Assembly: GCA_964019695.1 (NCBI GenBank)
Contig: OZ026525.1
Coordinates: forward strand, 83,648,279 to 83,712,278
DNA from: Loripinus fragilis
Lineage: Eukaryota > Mollusca > Bivalvia > Lucinida > Lucinidae
Direction of reading: 5' to 3'
Length of the DNA stretch: 64,000 nt
In this document: positions 46,901-58,900 of the stretch, piece after piece
Numbering within the stretch: the first letter of the stretch is position 1
How the letters are laid out: every line of letters starts with the position of its first letter
Program-made: the position numbers and the translations under genes
The notes under the pieces: model-generated
What the model was told of the DNA's origin: nothing
Seen by the model: only the letters and a program-made list of their open reading frames with translations
The model's database searches: none

Positions 46901-49900
46901 TGGGTAAGGAAATAAAAGCAATTTTAGGTGCACAAACTGTCTTTATCTGGACCTTAGACTGGTTCCAGTCCTTAAAACAATTTTATATCAATGTGTCATA
47001 TCATATGTGTAGCCAGTCTAACTCTGGTGGCTCTGTTTTTAAAACAGAGCCATCAGAGTTAGACTGGCTACAAGTATATGATATGACACATTGATGAAAA
47101 ATTGTTTTAAGGACTGGAGCCAGTCTATCTGGACCTATGTTAAAATGTATGGTTGATCACTGGCTAAATCAAATGACAAATATAAGATTCAATCACGGGG
47201 TTTTAGATGCTAAGGCTGGCTTTGGCCCGAGGCTGATTTTAACGCACAACGCGAGAGCGCATAATTATTTACCATGGTTGACATCAAATGTTGATCACTG
47301 AATACTCTTGGTTGATTGTTATTCTTACACACTATTCCTTTGCTTATTTTCACTTAATCATTTTTCTCATCCTTATATAGAGACAAGAGAATTGTTACTT
47401 GTTTAAAATCAGCATGTGCGTTTAGTGTTCGCTCATGTCAGTAAAAGGGAAACTTTGCTTAGCTGTCTCCAGATTCCTCAAGTTAGACTGGAAAGGCAGT
47501 TGCTGATTGCTATATCTACTGCTCTCAGCGGGGCTTTTGTGTAAAAAAAGTTGTGTAAAACATCTGGCCTCAAGTTTTTAAAACATTTTTCATGCTTAAC
47601 TCAATTGAGCATGAAATGTAAACTCATAAAAACTAACATGCTGAAAATAAAGTCTTATCATGATTTCAAACTCTCAGATGTTGTATGTATCATGCTAATA
47701 AATGTTAAAATGCCAACAATTGTTGGCATTTTAACATAAATGAGCATGATAAAGTTCATGCTCAGCTCAGTTGTGCATGAAAAACGTTTTATAACCTACA
47801 GTCCTTGCTATAGAAAAAATTTTCTGACCAAGAATTATTTGTCATGAGAAATGCCATGTTAATATCTAAAGTCTTGTATTGTCTCATTAGAAATGTAATC
47901 TGGGCCTGGACACGAGAAAACCTGTCTTCTGGTTTGCGAACAACAAAGGCTCAGACCAGCCTGCGTATCCCCGCAGACTGATCAGCGCCTTTGTTATTCA
48001 CTTTTTTGTAAGTATCACATGTAAACTTGCTACAAGCGAAATTTCAATTTTCTAGCTAGTCTCTGTAGCTGAGGTGACTGGTTTGAACCTTCATTTATCA
48101 GAAACACTGAAGACAGGTTTTGTCGCGTTGAGGCCCATATTTTAAGCAATAATAACCTAAGCTTATGGCACTATAAATTTTTTGGGGCTGCCATAGTGAC
48201 AAAGCATGGACCACTTGATTGATATATTGACATGAGCTATAGACCCTAGCCTGAGGGCTGCCCATAAACCGCAGAAGTGCAGGAAATTTAGGTTCCTATT
48301 ACTTGTAGTGCATTGGAAAATGCTCAATTTTAGAATTTGATACTAATATTTTTGCAGCATGTAGTTGACATGATGTTACACATATTTCTTTGCAGCATGT
48401 AGTTGACATGATCTTACACATATTTGTTTGTAGCATGTAGTTGACATGATGTTACACATGCGTCGAGAGTTGGAAGGCCAGGAACCCCAGATAACACCAC
48501 AGATTGACAATCTATTTATACTAGACAGAACTGTTGATATGCTCACACCCATGTTGACACAATTAACATACGAGGGCCTTATTGATGAGACATTTGGAAT
48601 AAATAACAGTAAGTTGATATACTAAAGAGCCTCAGTGCTCCAGATAAGGTCAATGATTTATTTGAGGTTTCTGGTGACATGAAATTTTGTTGGAAAATAT
48701 TTTATTATTTTATCAACCTAGAAAGTTGAAGAGATACCATTTTGGCATTGTAAAGTTATGTAATGACGGTCATAATAAAATAGGACATTTATGGCCAAAT
48801 TTTGAGATTTGCACGCCAAAATCATGATTACAAAGTTTTTTTTAGAGTAGTATGATAAAAAGAATCTAACATTCATGCTCCTGAATTTTATATTGAATTT
48901 ATTAAACTCATTGTGAAAAAGAGATAAATGCTCTGCAAGCTCCACATTTTATCTCTTTTCCTTAGCTCATTTAATAAATTCAATAATATATGAGCACTTA
49001 TTTATTTTCAGCATCAGCAAAAATGCCCCCAGAGAAGTTTGTGGCCAACAAGGACCGGGATATGGGCCCTTCTGAACCCTTGGAACCAAAGACCCTGATC
49101 CTGAACTCAGCTGATGAGCTGTACTCAGAGTTAAGAGACAAGAACTTCAGTGCTGTTGGTCAGGCTGTCAGTAGGAAGGCAAAGATTATAACAGCTCAGT
49201 TTGATGTAAGTTCAACTCTTGCATGTTAGATAATTTAGCATTTTTTTTTGTGGTTTGTTGATTTTATTCAGAATTATCTTTTTTTTAACAAAATACTTAA
49301 AGAACACAAGACCTTTGCAAGCCAGGCTGCCAAGTTCACTTGTGTCATAAATTACGTATTTCTTAGTGACATATTTATTCTCCACATATTTTGTTTAAGA
49401 AATAGATTCACTCTGGCAGTGATTTGTTGCTTGATATGTCACTTGCTAAAAGTTGATTAATCACGAGCGTGAAGCCCAGTGATTTATACACTTACCACTG
49501 ACTGACAGGTAAAAGTGCATAGTTTAAAATTTATTTCTCAACCAGGGAAAAAGACTAACAGGGGCCCAGTAGCCCAGTGCCCCTAAATTTTGGCCTGGGC
49601 CCCTAAAACTAAATGTTTAGGGGCCCAGCTTGTCCCTGAAAAAAGGACAGTACGTAAAGGTATGAAGTCTTGTCAAATCTGACACTAGCTGTTGGAAGTT
49701 TACAAATTTTCATTCAGCTGGTTCCAAACACTGTTAATATGGTAAATAATTAATATGAATGCAGAGTATAAGGATCTCTGACTACAATTATGAGTAAAGC
49801 GAATCCTGGGCCCCTTAGTTTTGGGCTGGGCCCCCAATCATTTTGTTTTAGGGGCCCAGCTTGCTCCTGTCGAAAACAGGTTAGTCTGTTTCCCTGTTAA

Positions 49901-52900
49901 CCAAAATATATGTTGTGGGTACTCAAAAGAACCATCTAATTGAGACAAATTCTTTTGAGCTTCCAAAACACAAGTTTAAACTGATGGGTAAGAAAATAAT
50001 TATGATTATGATTTTACGCTCCAAAAAGTTTGCTCATCAGGACCTAAGATGAATGATCTTTGGATATATGGCAGTATCTTATTGTTACAGGAAAGACATG
50101 CTGCCAAGACAGTAGGAGATATGAAACAGTTTGTTACTAAGCTGCCTCACTTACAGCAGGCCAGAACATCACTAGCCACATGTGTATATATATGGCAGTA
50201 TCTTATTGTTACAGGAAAGACATGCTGCCAAGACAGTAGGAGATATGAAACAGTTTGTTACTAAGCTGCCTCACTTACAGCAAACCAGAACATCACTAGC
50301 CACACATGTATATATGGCAGTATCTTATTGTTACAGGAAAGACATGCTGCTAAGACAGTAGGAGATATGAAACAGTTTGTTACTAAGCTGCCTCACTTAC
50401 AGCAAACCAGAACATCACTAGCCACACATGTATATATGGCAGTATCTTATTGTTACAGGAAAGACATGCTGCTAAGACAGTAGGAGATATGAAACAGTTT
50501 GTTACTAAGCTGCCTCACTTACAGCAGGCCAGAACATCACTAGCCACACATGTATATATGGCAGTATTTTATCATTACAGGAAAGACATGCTGCCAAGAC
50601 AGTAGGAGATATGAAACAGTTTGTTACTAAGCTGCCTCACTTACAGCAGGCCAGAACATCACTAGCCACACACATATATATATATGGCAGTATCTTATCA
50701 TTACAGGAAAGACATGCTGCCAAGACAGTAGGAGATATGAAACAGTTTGTTACTAAGCTGCCTCACTTACAGCAGGCCAGAACATCACTAGCCACACATG
50801 TATATATATGGCAGTATCTTATTGTTACAGGAAAGACATGCTGCCAAGACAGTAGGAGATATGAAACAGTTTGTTACTAAGCTGCCTCACTTACAGCAGG
50901 CCAGAACATCACTAGCCACACACATATATATATATGGCAGTATCTTATTGTTACAGGAAAGACATGCTGCCAAGACAGTAGGAGATATGAAACAGTTTGT
51001 TACTAAGCTGCCTCACTTACAGCAGGCCAGAACATCACTAGCCACACATGTATATATATGGCAGTATCTTATCATTACAGGAAAGACATGCTGCCAAGAC
51101 AGTAGGAGATATGAAACAGTTTGTTACTAAGCTGCCTCACTTACAGCAGGCCAGAACATCACTAGCCACACACATATATATATATGGCAGTATCTTATCA
51201 TTACAGGAAAGACATGCTGCCAAGACAGTAGGAGATATGTAACAGTTTGTAACTAATCTGCCTCACTTACAGCAGGCCAGAACATCACTAGCCACACATG
51301 TATATATGGCAGTATTTTATCATTACAGGAAAGACACGCTGCCAAGACAGTAGGAGATATGAAACAGTTTGTTACTAAGCTGCCTCACTTACAGCAAACC
51401 AGAACATCACTAGCCACACATGTATATATGGCAGTATCTTATCATTACAGGAAAGACACGCTGCCAAGACAGTAGGAGATATGAAACAGTTTGTTACTAA
51501 GCTGCCTCACTTACAGCAGGCCAGAACATCACTAGCCACACACATATATATATATGGCAGTATCTTATCATTACAGGAAAGACATGCTGCCAAGACAGTA
51601 GGAGATATGTAACAGTTTGTAACTAATCTGCCTCACTTACAGCAGGCCAGAACATCACTAGCCACACATGTATATATGGCAGTATCTTATCATTACAGGA
51701 AAGACATGCTGCCAAGACAGTAGGAGATATGTAACAGTTTGTTACTAAGCTGCCTCACTTACAGCAGGCCAGAACATCACTAGCCACACATGTATATATG
51801 GCAGTATTTTATCATTACAGGAAAGACACGCTGCCAAGACAGTAGGAGATATGAAACAGTTTGTTACTAAGCTGCCTCACTTACAGCAGGCCAGAACATC
51901 ACTAGCCACACACATATATATATATGGCAGTATCTTATCATTACAGGAAAGACATGCTGCCAAGACAGTAGGAGATATGTAACAGTTTGTAACTAATCTG
52001 CCTCACTTACAGCAGGCCAGAACATCACTAGCCACACATGTATATATGGCAGTATCTTATCATTACAGGAAAGACATGCTGCCAAGACAGTAGGAGATAT
52101 GTAACAGTTTGTAACTAATCTGCCTCACTTACAGCAAACCAGAACATCACTAGCCACACATGTATATATGGCAGTATCTTATCATTACAGGAAAGACATG
52201 CTGCCAAGACAGTAGGAGATATGAAACAGTTTGTTACTAAGCTGCCTCACTTACAGCAAACCAGAACATCACTAGCCACACATGTATATATGGCAGTATC
52301 TTATTGTTACAGGAAAGACATGCTGCCAAGACAGTAGGAGATATGTAACAGTTTGTAACTAATCTGCCTCACTTACAGCAGGCCAGAACATCACTAGCCA
52401 CACATGTATATATGGCAGTATCTTATCATTACAGGAAAGACACGCTGCCAAGACAGTAGGAGATATGTAACAGTTTGTTACTAAGCTGCCTCACTTACAG
52501 CAGGCCAGAACATCACTAGCCACACATGTATATATGGCAGTATTTTATCATTACAGGAAAGACACGCTGCCAAGACAGTAGGAGATATGAAACAGTTTGT
52601 TACTAAGCTGCCTCACTTACAGCAGGCCAGAACATCACAAGCCACACATGTATATATGGCAGTATCTTATCATTACAGGAAAGACACGCTGCCAAGACAG
52701 TAGGAGATATGAAACAGTTTGTTACTAAGCTGCCTCACTTACAGCAGGCCAGAACATCACTAGCCACACATGTATATATGGCAGTATCTTATCATTACAG
52801 GAAAGACACGCTTCCAAGACAGTAGGAGATATGAAACAGTTTGTTACTAAGCTGCCTCACTTACAGCAGGCCAGAACATCACTAGCCACACATGTATATA

Positions 52901-55900
52901 TGGCAGTATCTTATCATTACAGGAAAGACATGCTGCCAAGACAGTAGGAGATATGAAACAGTTTGTTACTAAGCTGCCTCACTTACAGCAGGCCAGAACA
53001 TCACTAGCCACACATGTATATATGGCAGTATTTTATCATTACAGGAAAGACACGCTGCCAAGACAGTAGGAGATATGTAACAGTTTGTTACTAAGCTGCC
53101 TCACTTACAGCAGGCCAGAACATCACTAGCCACACATGTATATATGGCAGTATCTTATCATTACAGGAAAGACATGCTGCCAAGACAGTAGGAGATATGA
53201 AACAGTTTGTTACTAAGCTGCCTCACTTACAGCAGGCCAGAACATCACTAGCCACACACACATATATATATGGCAGTATCTTAACATTACAGGAAAGACA
53301 TGCTGCCAAGACAGTAGGAGATATGTAACAGTTTGTTACTAAGCTGCCTCACTTACAGCAGGCCAGAACATCACTAGCCACACACATATATATATATATG
53401 GCAGTATCTTATCATTACAGGAAAGACATGCTGCTAAGACAGTAGGAGATATGTAACAGTTTGTTACTAAGCTGCCTCACTTACAGCAGGCCAGAACATC
53501 ACTAGCCACACATGTATATATGGCAGTATTTTATCATTACAGGAAAGACATGCTGCTAAGACAGTAGGAGATATGAAACAGTTTGTTACTAAGCTGCCTC
53601 ACTTACAGCAAACCAGAACATCACTAGCCACACATGTATATATGGCAGTATCTTATTGTTACAGGAAAGACATGCTGCCAAGACAGTAGGAGATATGAAA
53701 CAGTTTGTTACTAAGCTGCCTCACTTACAACAGGCCAGAACATCACTAGCCACACGTAAGTCTTGCTCAAATGTTATACATCTTTCTTCATGCTCAACTC
53801 AACTGAGCATGAACTTTATTTTGCTCATAAATGTTAAAATGCCAACAATTTTTGGCATTTGAACATTTATTAGCATGACAAATATAACATCTGAGTGTTT
53901 GCAAGCAAGAAAAGTATTTATTTTTTAGCATTTTAGTTTTTATGAGGGTAAATTTCATTCTCAGTTGTGCATGAAATATTTTATACCTCTGGGCCTTGAT
54001 TCAATAGCTCAACTATTCTTATGCTGTTAAAATGACAGTTATATTTTCATGCATTCTACTTGTATATACTTCGACAGGTAAGCTTCACTTTGTAATGAGA
54101 TTATCTATTTCTGACTATTGGCTGGCCCCATTCGTAAAATTGTACCAGGGAGTGCCAATTTTGAAATTTTGGGAAAAAAACCCTTTGGCTGTGTTTTTGA
54201 CTAAATGAGAAGTGCCCTTATCTCCCCTGTGATCTGACCACAGAAGGAGACAGACTATTCCAGTGTGAAATAGTTCAAGAAAAAAAGAAATTCTTTATGG
54301 CATCACTGTATGTCTGTAATCTACACTATTGAGCACTATGTGATGACCTGGTAGTTTTCAAACTGTGAGCAAGGGTCAAGTACTTGTCTTTTTCAATAGA
54401 CAAAGTAATACAATGAATCTTGTGAAATAGAAGCAGCGAGGACTGATCCCTACAATTAGAGCGTAGGCTCCTCATTTTCATAATACAGTATACAGATAAC
54501 ATTGTTATTAAATCCATAGAAGCAGTATTTTCACTTGGCATTATGTCCCCTCACCAACATATTGTTTTTGGTGCCAATCCCATCAGTGACAGTATGACTC
54601 TTGTGGGCAAGGTATCTCGTGAACTAGTCGGCAGATTGGAACCAAATTTGCATGGATACAACATTGGGGAATGATTAAGACTTGATAAGGTTTTGGAGAT
54701 CTTGGCCTGAATTTTCAAGGTCACAGCAGAGCAAATAGGTCACTTTTTTAAAAGTATTTGTGGAGACATCTGTTTTCTCAGAATACAATACTAGTTAGCA
54801 TTGGTTTGTAAACAATAACCATAGAGAGGATCATACATGAGTGGTTGTTTCATATGTAATTTATGGAAACAAGCTTTAGCATAACATTTGAAATGACTAC
54901 TTTTTATATGTCCCTCTTTTCAATGAAAACCCTCTTTTCAAAAATTCCTCACCGAATTTTAGTGTTTTAGTTACATTTTAGAAACATCTGTGGCAGGCTG
55001 TTCAAGATGGCAAATGATGCCAATGAGTATATGCTGATAACTTTTGCAAACAATTTGGACCCAGATCAGGACAGACAAAATGTCAGTCCTGATCTGGATC
55101 CAAACGGTTTGACACTCTGTTATTATTAGCTAATATCCTGTGAGGTTTAAATAGCATGAAATGCTCTATTTTTTTTATTCAATCTATTCAACTTGTGTAC
55201 AGCATTCCATGTATAAGCATGTAAATTAGGTGTACACATGACCAATACTGTTTTGTTTTTGTATAAATCATTAGGATAGACTAGAAACTAATTGAGCGTG
55301 GATCTGGGAAAAGGGTCCTTAAGGCATTTCAACAACTATTACATAAGAGACATTTGAAAAACAACTAATATCACAAAATTCACAATCCTTTATATTACCA
55401 CAAAAATGTTTCTATGGCTTGATGTCACCAAAGTATCAAACGTTTCTGCCTATATTTAAAGTTACGTATGAGTGATGTTGCCATGGCAACAATGAGACCA
55501 TAACACCTACAAGCACCCAAAATGAAGGATGGGTCACTTTTATTGCATATAAAACGACTTGGAAACTATATTTTCATAAAATTTCATTTGCATTTACATT
55601 GTAACATAGATATTGCTTGTGCATACATTATATTTGTTATGTGTTTATACTGAGCCAAACATAACCAACAAGCAACTAGAGAATAGCACTTTGACATCAT
55701 AGTAGGGTTAACACTCTTCTTAATTTCACGTTTCAAGCCTGATTACATATGTCGCTTCTAACATCAATATATACATCAATATTAAAGACAATTGCTTAAA
55801 ATTTTCAGCAAAACGCCAGAAAGAGGTAGTACTTTACAAACTTAATATTAGCTAGATTTTGACTATCACAACCATAAGGTACCTTTTGTCATATCCAGGC

Positions 55901-58900
55901 CCAATTGTATAGTTTATGTCTAATAAAATTCTGTTCTGTTCTGTTCTATTAGTACTTGTGCTTTTGTAACTACCGGCCTTTGATCCTATACTGGCCAATA
56001 TTGTACATTTGAGTTTATGCTGATAATCTTTGCAAACAGTTAGAACCAGATAAGGACTGACAGCACTTGTAGGCTCATCCAATGAGGTATTTATAGCATG
56101 AAATGTTGTATTGGTACTTGCCTTGCTGTAACTACCGGTTTATGATTCTATGTACATTTCAGACACATCTGTAGCAGAGCTAATCAAGGAGGCAACTGAC
56201 GCCGACGAGTTTATGGACTCTCTGAGATGTCAACAAGGTAGGTACATGTGAAATGCTTATTGAAACTATTGGCATGCTGGGTATTTTCACATAATGTTGT
56301 TATTGCAGATTTGTATGCCCCTTGTATCTTATGTTGTCGTATTAATTTTGGTCAATGTGTGTGTGTGTGTGGGTATCCCAATTGAACATTGGCCATAACA
56401 TGCAAGAAATGTTACTCCCCATTTCTTCATGTTTGAATTATCTCCATGGAATGAACTTAAAAGGGGAAACCTTGTATACTAATAACTTTCATACCCTATA
56501 ATATCAAGGGTAACAACCTACGTCATAGCATTGATGTTTTAAACACGTAGTGCGGCGCCATCTTTGATTTACAAGGTCAGTTTTCCCCTTCGTAAAATTA
56601 AACAAATGAGTGTCTGTACAAACAAAGCAGTGCAGGCGGTGCCTAACATCACACTTGAACAGAATATATAACGGCCACGCCCCGATATGCCGTTGCCTTT
56701 GTAATCATTCACCCACAAGAATCGAAGCGGGAGACACGAGTATAATTTTAGCAGTCACCCACTTCGATTTTTGTGGGTGAATGTTTACAAAGGCAACGGC
56801 ATTTCTGGACGTGACCATTGTATATTCTGTTCAAGTGTGATGTTAGGCACCGCCTGCACTGCTTAGTTTTGACAGACACTAATTTGTACGACATTTACGA
56901 AGGGAAAAACTAACCTTGCAAATCAAAGATGGCGTCATACTACATGTTTGCAACACCCACGCTATGACGTAGGTTGTTACCCCTGAATATATTTTGGTGA
57001 TATTTGGAAGGAATATATATCATGTCAAGTGCAAGAATGGTTGCTCTCCCTTTCAATTTCAGTTTTCTCACATGTACAAATTTTTAAGGCAACCACTTTC
57101 ATACCTTTTGAGATTCTTTAATGATATTTGGTAGGAGTATATTTTAGTTGAAGATGGATCTTCTTGTGCTAGAAATGTTGCCTACATGTACGGGTCCAAC
57201 CATAAACACAGGACTGTTCTGTTGTAGCCTGATTCTATGTTTTCAGATTTCTTTAAAGGGGAGGAGACAGACAAGGTCAGTCCATACATAGAGGACTGTA
57301 TAGGAAGACAAGAACCTTTATTGAAGGTGAGATTTTAACCAACTGCTAAAAGCGTTAATGCCGTGTCAGATCTAGAGGAGGTTCAGGGTGTTGAACCTCC
57401 CTCCCCCCGTTTTTAAATATCCTATGAAAATTAAATAATTTGGTCTCAGTGAGACCAAATTATTTCATTTTCAAGGGATATTTAAGAAAAATTACATAAA
57501 ATCAGCAAAGCATACCCCCCACACCTTTATACTTATGAACCCCCTTTCCAGAAGCCTTGGATCCGCCCCTGTGCTGCTTTATGTCCCATTTAACATTTTT
57601 TTACATTTTATCAGGATGTTTCCTGGACTGAACCAGTAGTAAACAGAAGATAAAGTGTTTTGTAATATGACTGGAGAGAATCCTGTCTCCTGATTGGCCC
57701 AATTTGTCTTCATAAATCTCTATGTCTACCTGGAAACTGGTCTGGACCGGTCCACAAGTTAATATTGCATGAAAACCAGCTCGAACTAGTTTCGAGAAGT
57801 TAATATTTTTGACACTTCTGCAATATTACCCTCTAGAGAGCTAAAAGCATGATGAGTGTGAAACTAGCATGTGCTGCATGAAATTGAAATTGACATGATT
57901 TGCTGTTTCACCTCCCAACAGGTAAATTAAAGACTTTCATGAATTTTTACAACAGTTTTGTTTTGTTTTCTTTGCTTATTTATCTTTGTTTGAATAAACA
58001 AACTGTAAAAGCCATTTTATGCTAACATTTTATATTCCCCATTAAGAGAATTAATATACATTTGAAAATGCAAAATACTAAATTATAATACTTTGATAAA
58101 AGTTGCTAAAACTTGTGAGAAAGTCCTTAGATGTCTTTAACAATAAAAGTGAAAGTAGCAAAATTTTCATTCTAAAATGAAAAGTCATATAACAAAACAG
58201 TTATTGACTTCAATTTCGGTAGACATAAGGATTTATCTATCCTTAAAAGTGATATTCACCGAGGCCTAACGGCCTCGGTGAATTATCACTTTTTCAGGTA
58301 GATAAATCCTTATGTCTACCTAAATTGAAGTCAATAATTGTATATTGCTGAAGGACAAAGCAGTGATATTATGAGCAAAGTGGCGTGTTCGATCCTGGCC
58401 CAGTGCCATACTTTTGTGGAGATTGGTCATGAAATAATTTCTACCGTCATTCTCCTCCTTCTGCTGATTCAAGAAGAGCTGTTGTCAGTTACAAGCAAAA
58501 ATATGTGCACAAAGTAATGGTTAACCACTTAGTCAGTCAGGGAGCACAGTGGCTCAGTGGTAGAGTGCTTGACTTGAGACCGAAGGGCCGCGGGTTCCAG
58601 CCTCACCGGCGTCACTGCGTTGTGGTCCTTGAGCAAGACACATTTATCCTAGCCTAGTACTGGTTCAACCCGGGAAGACCCGTCTCTAAATAACTGAAAA
58701 ATTGTTGATGGGACGTAAAGAATTAAATAAAAAAAAAACTTAGTCAGTCAAGCATGCCCAGGAAAAAAGTGTGGTTGGGTGAACATGACTTTAGCTGTTG
58801 ACTGGGATGTAAAACCTCAAAAGTGGTAGTTTAAAAATTAAAATTTTGTGAAATGACAGCCATTCAGTTACATGTATATACAATTTGCTATATATAGGAA

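Noticed and set aside
50049..51242. Open frames of 60-110 codons across the array as separate small genes
   Set aside because: They are read-throughs of exon 9 copies joined by intron sequence in units whose length happens to keep frame.
50064..53755. Regular repeat array as a CRISPR
   Set aside because: Units are contiguous and contain a conserved coding exon with a splice acceptor; there are no unique spacers and the genome is eukaryotic.
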